From assembly GCA_021234155.1 (NCBI GenBank), contig JAJEKV010000159.1, positions 1,075,971-1,139,970 of the forward strand: 64,000 nucleotides of DNA, written 5' to 3'. Shown here in pieces: positions 54,372-64,000 of the stretch. A program made the position numbers and the translations under genes. The DNA comes from Isoetes taiwanensis (taxonomy: Eukaryota; Streptophyta; Lycopodiopsida; Isoetales; Isoetaceae). How positions within the stretch are numbered: the first letter of the stretch is position 1; the number at the start of each line of letters is the position of its first letter. The notes beneath the pieces were generated by a model, which worked only from the letters and a program-made list of their open reading frames with translations, searched no databases and had not been told where the DNA came from.

Positions 54372-54554
54372 GCTTCAAATCCAGGCCTAAAACTGCAGAC
54401 GTTTAAAGACACTGATTCTTTTCTTCTTCTTTAACTTCTTTAGTCTTCGCTGCACCAATTTTTTATTCAGCCGTTGAATTGCCCTTTGAACCCTAAGGGC
54501 TTGATGCAAATTTCGTTGGCTGCGACTAGGCTCCATCGACCTGCTCTGATACCA

Positions 54555-54779
54555 TCTTAAATAATGGATTGATATATTGATAGACAGAAATGCCTCTGCC
54601 GTGGCTCACAGATCATGGATTGAATAGAGAACAAAAATGAAAAGTCTATTCTAATACATCAGTTACGCCTCTTCAGACCAGACGCGCCTATTGGAGATGA
54701 TGTGGCTGCCATGTCAGAAGTGCTGACTAAGTGCTGATGAGGTGCTTGTTCAGCAGGACTGCCGAACACTTCTTCATCA
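54555..54779 (-). repeat. 5' LTR of copia 3
   Basis: 225 bp, identical on reading to 49920-50144. The primer site lies at 54542-54554 on the minus strand. Confidence 0.9.
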
Positions 54780-54784
54780 TCAAA

Positions 54785-55725
54785 TTGATCAAATCAACAT
54801 CAATTTTAAACTGTACTGCTCTAGGTGAACTTCTATCTTGAAGTGTCAAAAGTCTACGCCCTGCGCTTGTTGATCTCCACGTTGAACCTGAGGCCCCGCC
54901 TCTCCTTCAACCACATACGGAGTCACCTTCGTCAGCTCCAAGCCTAGCTCCCTTGCTAAGTTTGCATACAAGAAACTGTCAGTGCTCGCAGAATCAATGC
55001 ATCCTCTGGTGTTCCTGTCCCATCAAACTCCGGCATTTTCATCTTTTCCAGAGCTTTGATTTTCTTTTCCGAGAGCCCGTTCAAGGTCTCCTCGAGAGGA
55101 TCATTCATAGCTGGGTTGGTTGTGTCCGGCATAGATGAGATAAGATAGAGCGACCCACTCCAAGTGGTGCACTCACAACTGCCCATCCCCTGGCAGTACG
55201 TCGTATCATTTGGGTTGTAGAATTATTTGCAGTACTTCTAGAGTTCTGTGTAAGCTGATCAATAGATTCCCTAAGGCGTTGCTCCTGGGCAGCGCTTTTC
55301 ATCATCCATCGATTCATTTGTCTCTGCATATTGTCCAGAGTTCTAGCAATTGAGGATTGCTCTTCTTGAGAACCCTCTGGCACAGTAGTAACTGTTGTGG
55401 CAGTCGCCAACAATGGTGCTGTTGGAGTACTGCTCCCAGAGCCTACTCCCCTGACAATAGTACTTGCCCTGCTAGCTACCAGGCTTGCCTGTGGAACTGG
55501 ATTACCCCCAGGGTGTTCGGTATCACTAGGAGGCTGCTCACTAACAGCAGTTAAGGAAGGCACTGACAACCCCATGCTAGGTTGTGCCTGCAGCATCGCT
55601 TCAAAATCAAACACTGGTAACTCTTATAAATGAATATCGCAGAGCGCAGGTACTATGCCATCTGTTAAAGCAACAATTGGCAATCCATCGATTGGCTGCG
55701 CCATATCCTGTGTCGGATCAGTCAT
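54785..55725 (-). pseudogene. gag and start of protease of gypsy 2
   Basis: Minus ATG at 55725 begins MTDPTQDMAQPIDGLPIVAL and meets a stop near 55624. The frame continues from about 55614 (FDFEAMLQAQPSMGLSVPSL) through a Ser/Thr/Pro-rich region and a helical Gln/Arg stretch (NMQRQMNRWMMKSAAQEQRL). The protease start follows near 54900-55000 (DSASTDSFLYANLARELGLE), where DSAS replaces the usual DSGA/S. Most of the Gag core and the zinc knuckle are missing between about 55105 and 55080, so an internal deletion is likely. Confidence 0.75.
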
Positions 55726-55753
55726 GGCTCTAAACCTTGCTCTGATACCAAAT

Positions 55754-56449
55754 TGTCACCGCCTACAAAAAGTAGATCCGATCGCGATACCTAGAATTTC
55801 CAAGATTTTCCCTCAACCGTGAGCTCCCAAAGCTCCCCACGCATGACCGTTTACTGATCCTCAGGATCAGACTGAAGCCCAGCTTCAAAAGTTCTAACGC
55901 GAGAACTTGATACTGCAGTAGCAGTATTGCTCAAAGAGCAGTCAGAAACACTCCAAGAATGGAGCGCCTCTTCAAGCTAACACTAAAAAGTGAAGTAGCT
56001 TAGAACATGTCGAATTGATTCCCAATCAATTCGCAGTGGCTCAAAACCCCTAGCAGCAGAATATCAAGCTATCAAACAAAGGGGAATGCTTCAATCGCTT
56101 GTTCTTCCCAAAACGCCACCAGATCCCCTTATAGGGCCATTAGAGCCAAGATTAGCTCGAAAAAAGCCCATGGGCCTTTTCTGGACAAAATCCGAGCAAG
56201 AATAGCTTAGATCCGAGCTATTTTTATCTGATCCAGCCGGCCTGTTGCAATCGCGAGGTTACAGGTCGAATTTCCCTTTTAAAACCGTCAGCCAATGATA
56301 TTAAACCACGTCACGCCCCCAAATCAAAGGTTAAGTGGCTTTTCCTAAAGGACTTTAGAATCTAATTAAAAGGCCACTTTAACATTCGAAAGTTTTGCCA
56401 TTCAGAAAATACCCCATGCCACCCCTAGGCGGTATTACTGCTCGGGACA
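55754..56449 (-). repeat. 5' LTR of gypsy 2
   Basis: 696 bp. Its complement starts TGTCCCGAGCAGTAATACCG and ends TAGGCGGTGACA. The primer site TGGTATCAGAGCA follows on the minus strand (55738-55750). Confidence 0.8.
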
Positions 56450-56469
56450 TTCCCAGGCTACTCCATTGC

Positions 56470-57307
56470 ATTCCCAATGAAGACTCCCGGTCTCAAGGCC
56501 CGCAAGGCTAACGATGTTTTTCGGGAGTTTTTGGATCTCTTTGTTATCATCTATCTAGATGATATTCTGGTTTATTCGAAGACTTTGGAGGAGCATGAAG
56601 AACATGTCAGGAAGGTCCTTCTGAAGCTATGGGAACATGGACTTTATGCCAAGCTGGAGAAGTGTCAGTTCGAGCAGGACGATGTCGAGTTTCTCGGCTA
56701 TCGCATCACATCTCAGGGTGTTTCCATGGATCTAGAGAAGGTCAACATAGTTCTTGATTGGGAAACACCTTCCTCGGTTAAAGATGTACAATGCTTTGGG
56801 TTTGCCAATTTTTATCGCCGCTTCATCAAGGACTATTCGGAGATCATCTTGCCTTTGACACGTCTAACCAGGAAGGATGTTCCCTTTGAGTGGACAATTG
56901 AAGCAGAATCAGCATTCATCGCTCTGAAGCATGCTTTTACAACAGCACCTGTTCTTGCACACCCGGATCTTGCACGTTCCTATATTCTCGAAGCTGATGC
57001 ATCAGATTTTGCTCTTGGCAGCATCTTGTCACAGGAGGGGGATGATCATGAGCTCCACTCGATCGCCTATCATTCTCGAAAGTTCCAGGCTGCAGAGATC
57101 AACTATCCTATTTACGATAAGGAACTTTTGGCAATTGTTGACTCTTTTCAGGAGTGGCGACGATTTCTTGAAGGTTCTCCTCATAAGGTGTCTGTGTATA
57201 TGGACCATCGTAATCTGGAATATTTTCAGTCTGCTCGGGTTCTTAATCGTCGTCAGGCTCGAAGGCATACACAGGTGCTACCCGCTTTGATTTCATCGCA
57301 GTCTTAA
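56470..57307 (+). mobile_element. Ty3/gypsy RT-RNase H fragment of fungal-like type
   Basis: A single 276-residue plus frame covers the RT palm/thumb and RNase H: VFREFLDLFVIIYLDDILVY (YLDD box), HGLYAKLEKCQFEQDDVEFL, SVKDVQCFGFANFYRRFIKD (one residue short of the usual LGFANFYRRFI), LARSYILEADASDFALGSIL, and YPIYDKELLAIVDSFQEWRR. The SVKDVQ..GFANFYRRFI and HRNLEYF wording is what I associate with fungal gypsy elements rather than plant Tekay/CRM/Reina/Galadriel chromoviruses. It is truncated at both ends, starting directly after the gypsy 2 LTR. Its G+C looks higher than its surroundings. Origin is inferred and needs a phylogeny. Confidence 0.8.
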
Positions 57308-57309
57308 AG

Positions 57310-57743
57310 CCTAGGGTCTAAGTTACTACTGTCCATAATCTGTACATATGAGAAAGTTCTATACATTTTTGCTGTGGTCAATCAATATGACAAAAACATC
57401 TTGCATTGCTCCAAAATCTTGTTCTACTGAAAGCATTATTCTTGATCCCTTTGCTAATTGTGATGTTTCCACAGATTAGGTATAGTGAGGCCAAGAAAAC
57501 TGACATAGAAGATGAATACTCAGAAAGGAGGGAAATCAACATCTGGAATTACCGCAAAAGTGATGAATGCAAAACTTCTCGTAAATGGGTTAGATTTCTT
57601 TGATACATGAAGTTGTGAATGGGTTTGGCAAAATTATCATCATTAGGGCACGTTCCCATGTTGTTGCCTGCCTTCAAATTATTGCCAAAGTTAATGCTAA
57701 AGTTGACTACCAGTTTTTTCAGGAATGGAGAGGATTTGTGAAA
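57310..57743. other. No gene recognised
   Basis: Plus frames at 57406-57603 and 57600-57743 (GFGKIIIIRARSHVVACLQI, VDYQFFQEWRGFVKGAVDIF) look protein-like but match no family that I know. A 75 bp stretch near 57571 (TCGTAAATGGGTTAGATTTC) is repeated at 57788 and 63324. Confidence 0.4.
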
Positions 57744-58396
57744 GGCGCGGTTGACATCTTTGAATTTGAAGTCCGGTTAGGCACAACTTCTCGTAAATGG
57801 GTTAGATTTCTTTGCATACATGAAGTTGTGAATGGGCTTGGCAATATTATCATCGTTAGAATGTCTAAATCTCTTTAAACATCTACAAGAAATTTATTGC
57901 GGTGACCAAAATCCTTATAAACATCTACAAGAAATTTATTGCGGCGGCCAAATATTTCTTTTGTCCGACTCAGTGCAAATACCACCTTGTGTATAAGATA
58001 TATGGACAAAAGTTTACGCAGTACAAAGGAGAAATATAATTTATCAGGTTGTTTCCACATGCATGCATGCAAATAGATGCATGTAATGAGCATATATCCT
58101 CTACCATAATGAGATTCTACTTCACAAATCGATGAAAACAATAACCTTTTTAGGTGTACATTAACATCGGTTCTTGAGACATCAAGTGGAGATGCCCGAC
58201 TTCTGTTGGGAATCTTCTGTTAGCTTGAAATGTTTGAAGAGTGAGCCTCGTATTAAAATGTCCATAGCTGAGAATGCGACCTTATTCAATAAGCAATGGA
58301 TTGTTTCATGTCAAACTTGTTCATTTTATAGTGGGTTTCTGGATAGTTTTAGAGTTGGCAATCATGAGTGAAGTCTTTTCATAGCATGAAATGCGT
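57744..58396. repeat. Segmental duplication A (partner 63271-63925)
   Basis: About 650 bp from GGCGCGGTTGACATC to CATAGCATG. It recurs in the same orientation at 63271-63925 with about 10% differences. Internally, an ACATCTACAAGAAATTTATTGC unit of about 37 bp occurs twice in tandem in both copies. A 65-codon frame (58174-58371) is conserved between the copies, but nothing is recognised in it. Confidence 0.85.
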
Positions 58397-59580
58397 TGTA
58401 TGCAAAAAAAAAAAAACATTTTGCATAGATATGGCTTTCAACAATATTCTTATAAAGTTTGTTGCAGTCATCAAAATAAAGCTTTCTAAGCTACTTGTAT
58501 CCAATCAAAAGTTCTATAAAAATTATGCTCAAACAACAACAAGATCTTCTGAAATTATTTATAGGAGCATATCAAACATCAAGCTTTTTTCGAGCTTACT
58601 CAAATAAACTTTGTGATGTAAACTCATTACCACCACATCAAGTTTTTCGTCATGTGGTGCTTTGATTGTGGCTGCATATAATTCCTCTCTACATGATCTG
58701 CTCAGGATCTTGCAGGCAGTATCTGATTTCGCTGCTTTACATGTCTTCCAATCGTAAAATGCAATATTAAGGGAAGTAAAGAATCAACGAATCTGTGGCT
58801 TATGGCAATGCGCTGGCAAGCATTTGGAAATGAAATCAAGAGGCGGTAGAAGGGATTATGATTCCTGTAATTCGGATGATGCACTTATAGTATATGAATG
58901 TGGAACATTCTTTACTTGTAAATATCCATTATATACATTGTGTAATATATATCTACGAAGATACTACCGTATTCATTGACCGGAACTGCAACAATAGGAA
59001 GACAAAAGCATTTTCCATAAACGGATTGGTTATGTCAGGAGAAGAACTTTTAGGGTATGTCCGACGAGGGAAGCTATTCCGGTGTGGGCATAGACCTTGG
59101 CACATCTTTTTGTTGTATACAATATTGAAACTATGTGCTTCATAAGGAATGCAAGGGGTCATGCAAAAAGCGAAATAGAGTTTTATGTGTAGGGTTTCAA
59201 ATGCCCTAAATGATTCTTCCCTAATTCCTATGTTGCCTTTCTATGGGTCAAGCGATGTGGTAATTAATGCAATCGCTTCAAAAATTTCAACAAACAAAAG
59301 TTGAAAGGCGCACATTCTAGATTTTTGGCTAAAGCGAAAAGAAGGTGGGCATGCCGTGTGCATTCTAACTGGCAGGAAGGACAGGCTTCTATTTGATTTT
59401 TAGTCATTTTTATGGCCAAATTTGAGCATATTGTGGAGTCATTATGTGAAATTATGCATGTAAAGAGCCATAATCTGACGCCATTAGCAATACAAAAATG
59501 TAGAAAATGATACTGATTTTAAAACTAGCAAGATTTACTTACCCTTAGACAAATAGTGGCACCATGAATCCTTGAAATTG
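58397..59580. other. No gene seen
   Basis: AT-rich intergenic sequence with an A-run at 58406-58417. Short frames (58894-59145 plus and others) lack domains. Confidence 0.5.
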
Positions 59581-59589
59581 ATAAGTTTA

Positions 59590-59880
59590 GATACAGACGT
59601 ATTTTTCTATATGAGAAAACCATATAATCTTCACCAGTAGGATCAAGGGCCCCAACCGGGTCAAAAGATGCATCACCACTAGTGGGATAAAGACCAAACG
59701 CATTGAACCCTGACTAGTTAAAGTCCTTGTTCCCGAGCTTGTCCAAGTTGTAGAATGTATTTTGTATGACCCCATAGCTTACATCAGGGATAGTAGATGA
59801 TTCAGGTGGTGCTTGCCCTGTTTGTTCAGCTTGATCCTCGCCCCCGTGATTTGTGGTAGGGTCCAAAAATGTTAGACTCT
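59590..59880 (-). other. Coding-like minus-strand stretch, unrecognised
   Basis: One minus frame reads NHGGEDQAEQTGQAPPESST, then YGVIQNTFYNLDKLGNKDFN, a stop, and SGFNAFGLYPTSGDASFDPV followed by EDYMVFSYRKIRLYLN. Composition is protein-like, with one in-frame stop. No family is recognised; it could be a gene or retroelement fragment. Confidence 0.3.
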
Positions 59881-59976
59881 AGCAATTTAGCACGTCCTAG
59901 AGATAGGTGCTGAAAATATGCTGGGAGAACTTCATACCCATTACTAAATGCCTTTCAGCACCTTGCATGTCCCCCC

Positions 59977-59998
59977 AAAAAAAAAAAAAAAAAAAAAA
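59977..59998 (+). repeat. A22 homopolymer
   Basis: Twenty-two A after a C-run. It could be the tail of a short retroposed insertion ending here, but no source sequence or target duplication is recognised. Confidence 0.7.
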
Positions 59999-59999
59999 T

Positions 60000-60559
60000 A
60001 ACTTTTTACAATCCTAGCCTATCCACGTGCTAAGCCACGTCAACAAAATCCAATTGCAGCCATTAGATCTGTTAATTTTGAATCTGACGGTTATAAAAAT
60101 TAGAAAATCCCCTGGAAAATTAGCTTCCATTCAATCGAAACCTACCAGAAGCTTCGACCTTCTTCGAGTTTTTTTTCTTTTGATGGGCTTCTGGGGTTGC
60201 TTTGTGCCTTAGGAGGAGGCCCTTTTCAACTTATTTGGCTTGCACGACCAGATGTGGTGTTATCGTATGCTTTGAGTCTTAAAAACAAAATTCCATATGA
60301 TTCTTGCTTCTGCCTTGGCAATTTCTAAGGGGTTCTATTTGCGACACTTATAGAGCTTCTTGGAAAAGCTTGCCAGGGTAAATTTATTGTTCTTTTTCAT
60401 TTTCTCAATTCCAGTGATGTACTGATCGGGAGCTTCATGGGCAGATATTTGCAACAATTTGTTTTTTGTATTTTCCAGCCTGGTCTTTGCCTCAACATTT
60501 TTGTCTGCTCCAGAATGTGACTTGCAATTTTTGCAGATCTATACAGTATTTGTAGATGC
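60000..60559. other. No gene seen; possible LINE leader
   Basis: It contains GCCATTAGATCTGTTAATTTTGAATCTGACGG, a wording common in plant 5' leaders, and no coding frame. It may be unrelated to the LINE that follows. Confidence 0.35.
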
Positions 60560-61950
60560 TTGATAGTTTGGTGCATTCGTAAGATCAAATTTTTAACCCT
60601 ATCTTGGTCGAAGTGCATCCTCCCGAAGTGGGCAGCTGGTCTGGGTATGATGGACTTCTCACTGCAGAGCAAAGTGCTTATTTCAATGTTCATTTGGAGA
60701 CTCCTGAATGGTGAGGATGACTCTCCTGGTTCACGCCTTCTTAGACAAGCTCTTGGTCACTGTATCCCTCTAGGCAAGAAGGCTGTCAAACCAGTCCTAC
60801 CTTTGGCTTTATTTCAGACTCTGCAGCCTTTTCCCAGTGCTTCTCCATTTTTGCGTGGCTTGTTGACAGCATGGGAGGCGGTCAGACATCTTTTTTGGCC
60901 TTGCCCCTCTATCCACATCCTATTGGAGACTCCATGGTGGTGGGCACCACTGTCTCCAGACCCCTCAGCACCTCCATTGGCAGCATCAGTTCATTACACA
61001 GAGACGATAGGTTCTTGCAGGTGTTGTCTCTATTCAAGCATGGTATGAGGCGGGTCGCCTACTGTCTTGGCCTGAATTTCAGGCAACGTTCTTGCTCTCT
61101 CGGTGGGATGTATCTCTTTGAGAGAAGGTCGCAGAAAATTTGCCTCTTATAGTGCAAGTTGGTGTTGCTGAAAGGGTGTCATGGGACTGTCATGAAAATA
61201 TTCACAAAGGCAAGCACTTTGTCAGATCAGTATATCGCCTTCTTTTAGCACCACAGCCCCTCTGGTTGCCAGATGGGTGGCACCTATAGGTTCCACAGCC
61301 CATTTTGTGTCGTACATGGCGATGGCTTTGGGATAGGTTGCTCCATCCTAAAGTCTCTGTATTGTGGTAGCAGGTTATCCGCAGGTGTCTGCGGGTTAAT
61401 GCCTTCCAACATCGCTATGATCCTCGCATATCTGCAGTATGCCCACTTTGTCTTTCGGATGTTGAGACTCTTGAGCATTGTCTCTTTGATTGTCCTGAGG
61501 TTCAACCAGCATGGTCCTGGCTACAGGGTTTGTTTAACAGTACATTCGACTGCAGATGCATCCTCTTGGCGTCCTTCCCCAATGCTAAACAAAGGGCATT
61601 CCATCTTGGTCCTGGTTGGCTCCTATGGTCGATATGGGAGCGTCACAGACACCACATCTTTCAGGGCATTAATTCTTCTGCACGCGGTGTTATTACGGTG
61701 GCCCAGAAAAAGATATTGACAACCTACGAGTGTTCATCCCCTGACTCGATGGAACGCATCTGGATTCAGTATCTTCGAATTGATTCTTATCATTAGTCTC
61801 CTATTCTGGAGTAAGTACATTGTGCTCCAGGCTCGTGCTTCTGTGGCATCTTTTTGTGCTTACACAGTTAGATGAGACATGTAAATTTTGTACTTTTTAT
61901 CTGATTAATAAACTTTTTGGCTTTCGTCCTTCAAAAAAAAAAAAAAAAAA
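60560..61950 (+). mobile_element. 5'-truncated LINE (L1-like) with poly(A) tail
   Basis: The plus strand carries the end of a LINE ORF2: SWSKCILPKWAAGLGMMDFS, LQSKVLISMFIWRLLNGEDD and LLTAWEAVRHLF near 60590-60900. Frame changes follow, and then a zf-RVT region near 61430-61520 (CPLCLSDVETLEHCLFDCPE, VQPAWSWLQGLFN), ending DSYH and stop at 61795. AATAAA lies at 61907-61912 and A18 at 61933-61950. The endonuclease and RT catalytic domains are absent, typical of a 5'-truncated insertion. No target duplication was found. Confidence 0.85.
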
Positions 61951-62389
61951 CTATCCTTAAGGATATTGCCTTGCTTTAGTACCTTTTGCAAATGATATAT
62001 ATGATAACATGGATGAGAGTTCTGTTAAAGAAGGAAATTCAGCTTCACATTCAGGTGAAAAGCCCCATTTTGGATCTTATTTAGCCCTATTTCAAAGAAC
62101 GTGACGATGATTTAAATGAATAAGCTAGACATCTGTCTTCATGTATTTATTGTATGGTCCATATTTGACTATGGCATAACAACGAGAATTCTGATAATGT
62201 CTAACTAGTACCATCTACATATACTAATGGAAGCAGAAGACTTGGGAACATGGTTGGGCGTGTTAGATAAAGCATCTGAAAGATACGTGCAATTAAGATG
62301 TTTAGATGTCTCATAAACAACGCAGTTTCATTTTATAAATAGTAGTAGTTCTGTGCAAAATGGATCACGCCAAGATAAAAATTCCCATC
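61951..62389. other. No gene seen
   Basis: AT-rich sequence after the LINE tail. It starts with a small ATCCTTAAGGAT palindrome (61953-61964). A TTTATAAATAG TATA-like string at 62333 lies about 55 bases before repeat R copy 2. Confidence 0.4.
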
Positions 62390-63057
62390 GATCTAAGCCA
62401 TCGGATCGAGATTCTAGAGAGGGCGAGCATGCATGTCTCGCATGCATGCATTGCATGCTTTGTCTGGTTGGGAGATCGCTATATTAGGCAAGGTTCTTTA
62501 TCAGCATCTGATCGGCGCTTCCTCTTCTCTCTCAGCAATATCTTATTCTCTATTCTTTAAAACCCACCCTCCCCCCCTTAATTGTTTAATGTATTTGTCG
62601 TCTGGCATGCATGACCAGCCCCTCTATTTTAAGAGGTTTTTCTTTTGTTGTCGCGTGGCATGCGTGATCAGCCCTCCACTTTGGGAGGTTTGTTTTTTCA
62701 CATTTGTTCTAGTGTTGGGGATGTGCAGGTACAGGTTGGCAAGCGACAGCAGCTTCGACTTCTCCATTTCTGGGTTTTATGGGAGCGATTTTTCAGCCTT
62801 ATGTTTGTCCAAGACCCTTCCAAGGCTTATCACTAGGGTTTTTCCTCGAAAACCCGAAAGGGCGGGGTTTTTTAATCCCGGCGATAAGCTTTTGGCAGGT
62901 ACGCAAACCAAACATCTATTAGCATTGTATTTTTTGGGGCCCAAGTTGTATAATTGGACATTCCCTTTATTTTTTCGTGGGTAGTTCGCAGGTATGTGCT
63001 ACCCACTATCCACCATTGTAGAAACTCTGCTAAGATGAATGAGAAGCCTATCTATCG
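62390..63057 (+). repeat. Dispersed repeat 'R', copy 2
   Basis: It starts ATCGATCTAAGCCATCGGAT and ends near GATGAATGAGAAGCCTATCT. It is homologous to the complement of 38798-39402. It carries two tandem GGCATGC(A/G)TGA(C/T)CAGCCC units, each followed by a stem-loop (CCTCTATTTTAAGAGG and CCTCCACTTTGGGAGG) and a T-run. The open frame 62433-62984 has no recognised domain. Confidence 0.75.
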
Positions 63058-63270
63058 GGAGGTTTTTGTCGTTTTCATGCTAGCCCCATTCCAGAATGTG
63101 AGATCATCGTACATTCTGCTCCATTCAATATTAGCATGGCTAAAAATTGCCTTGCTTCTTCGAGTACCCATGTTGCACACTACCAAATAGGCATGCAATA
63201 TATTTGCTGCATGTCTTGTTCTTTCAAGGATCATAGCTCTTCTGCCCGATATAACATGCTATCTTCTGTT

Positions 63271-63925
63271 GGTGCGGTTGACATCTTTGAATTTCGAAGT
63301 CCGGTTAGGCACAACATCTCATAAATGGGTTAGATTTCTTTGCATACATGTTGTGAATGGGCTTTGCAATATTATCATCATTAGAATGTCTAAATCTCTT
63401 TAACATCTACAAGAAATTTATTGCGGTGGCCAAAAACTCTTTAAATATCTACAAGAAATTTATTGCGGTGGCCAAATGTTTCATTTGTCTGACTTACTGC
63501 AAACTCCACCTTGTGTATAAGATACATCAGGTGTAGTAGTTACCCAGTAAAAAGATAAGATAAGATAAGATAATTTATTGGGTTGTTCCCACGTGCATGC
63601 ATGCAAATACATGCATGTAATGAGCATATATCCTCTACTGTTATGAGTTTCTACTTCACAAATCTATGAAAACGTAACCTCTTTAGGTGCACATTAACAT
63701 CGGTTCTTGAGACATCAAGTGGAGATGTCCGACTTCTATTGGAAATCTTTTGTTAGCTTGAAACGTTTGAAGAATGAGCCTAGTATTAAAACATCCATAG
63801 TTGAGAATGCAACCTTATTCAATAAGCAATGGATTGTTTCATGTCAAACTTGTTCATTTTATAGTAGGTTTCTGGATAGTTTTAGAGTTGGCAATCATGA
63901 GTTAAGTTTTCATAGCATGCAATGT
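63271..63925. repeat. Segmental duplication B (partner 57744-58396)
   Basis: Same content and orientation as copy A. A short (GATAA)n microsatellite near 63553-63575 is new in this copy. It ends at GTTTTCATAGCATG, then abuts repeat R copy 3. Confidence 0.85.
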
Positions 63926-63928
63926 AAA

Positions 63929-64000
63929 GGCTGAAAAATAGCTCCCAAAAAACGCACGAATGGAGAAGTCGAAGCTGCTGTCGCTTGCCAACCTGTACCT
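63929..64000 (-). repeat. Dispersed repeat 'R', copy 3 (runs off the window)
   Basis: The complement of 63929-64000 (AGGTACAGGTTGGCAAGCGA onward, to TTTTTCAGCC) matches 62727-62801 of copy 2 closely. Orientation is opposite to copy 2. Confidence 0.85.

Larger units (their letters stand above)
49920..54779 (-). mobile_element. Ty1/copia retrotransposon 'copia 3', identical LTRs
   Basis: A 4,860 bp minus-strand element. The LTRs (54555-54779 as 5', 49920-50144 as 3') are 225 bp each. I found no difference between them on reading through, which indicates very recent insertion. A TGGTATCAGAGC primer site follows the 5' LTR. Gag, protease, integrase, RT and RNase H are in copia order. Despite its youth it has one in-frame stop in pol (51713-51721) and several frameshifts in gag/protease. 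It may have been mobilised in trans or may carry consensus errors. It inserted into the gypsy 2 protease. Confidence 0.92.
48846..56449 (-). mobile_element. Ty3/gypsy retrotransposon 'gypsy 2', 3'-truncated, split by copia 3
   Basis: Read on the minus strand: an LTR (56449 to 55754, TGTCCCGAGCAG to GGTGACA), primer site TGGTATCAGAGCA, Gag from ATG 55725, then protease and RT. Sequence homology stops at 48846 within the RT/connection region, with no RNase H, integrase or 3' LTR. Copia 3 (49920-54779) lies in the protease. The protease frame resumes on the far side, and TCAAA is duplicated at the borders. Confidence 0.88.

Noticed and set aside
57744-63925. The A/B duplication as LTRs of a single retrotransposon
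   Set aside because: No TG...CA ends, no primer site or polypurine tract inside, no flanking target duplication, and no element protein between them except a plus-strand LINE end.

Overview
The window is nuclear DNA from a large-genome land plant. It holds plant-type gene families (subtilase, PLS-type PPR, cytochrome P450, an SGS3-like protein), spliced genes with GT-AG introns, and many layers of degenerate Ty1/copia and Ty3/gypsy elements. A gymnosperm or fern fits the repeat load and the PPR/P450 flavour, but the sequence alone does not decide between them. Only one gene looks intact: a six-exon minus-strand gene at 35164-37525. No rRNA, tRNA or CRISPR array was recognised.

Layout. 1-3300: a broken subtilase (minus), PPR fragments (plus) and one RRP12-like exon, with a ~0.65 kb block duplicated in tandem. 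3740-4640: unrecognised coding-like minus-strand pieces. 4682-31376: a nest of four elements. A copia element (LTRs 4682-5240 and 9561-9724 + 30973-31376, target duplication CATAA) has its 3' LTR split by a 21.2 kb insertion (9725-30968) that ends in imperfect terminal inverted repeats. That insertion contains an uncharacterised gene fragment and a glycine-rich-protein gene, which is itself split by a 6.0 kb CACTA-like element (11493-17491, inverted ends starting CACAC, target duplication CTC). The 6 kb element carries ACATGT-rich subterminal arrays and a 1.7 kb hairpin-forming minisatellite. A Tat/Athila-like gypsy element (19337-30359, target duplication ATCAT) sits further right, just after a palindromic satellite.

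31377-38546: host sequence resumes; the zf-XS/XS-like, coiled-coil, RING gene lies here. 38547-40600: a SINE candidate, one copy of a dispersed repeat ('R'), and a gypsy scrap. 40780-47070: a P450 pseudogene (minus) split by a decayed copia (41122-45997). 47080-48845: degenerate duplicated sequence. 48846-56449: a 3'-truncated gypsy (minus) whose protease region is split by a copia (49920-54779) with LTRs that I read as identical, so it is the youngest insertion here. 56470-57307: a gypsy fragment of a type that resembles fungal elements more than the usual plant chromoviruses. 57310-64000: a 650 bp duplication 5.5 kb apart, a 5'-truncated LINE with poly(A), and two more R copies.

The genes do not form a pathway. 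The organising principle is nesting, and most boundaries are fixed by target-site duplications or by flanking reading frames that resume across the insertion. The strongest candidate for something undescribed is the compound 9725-30968 TIR element and the CACTA-like element inside it.
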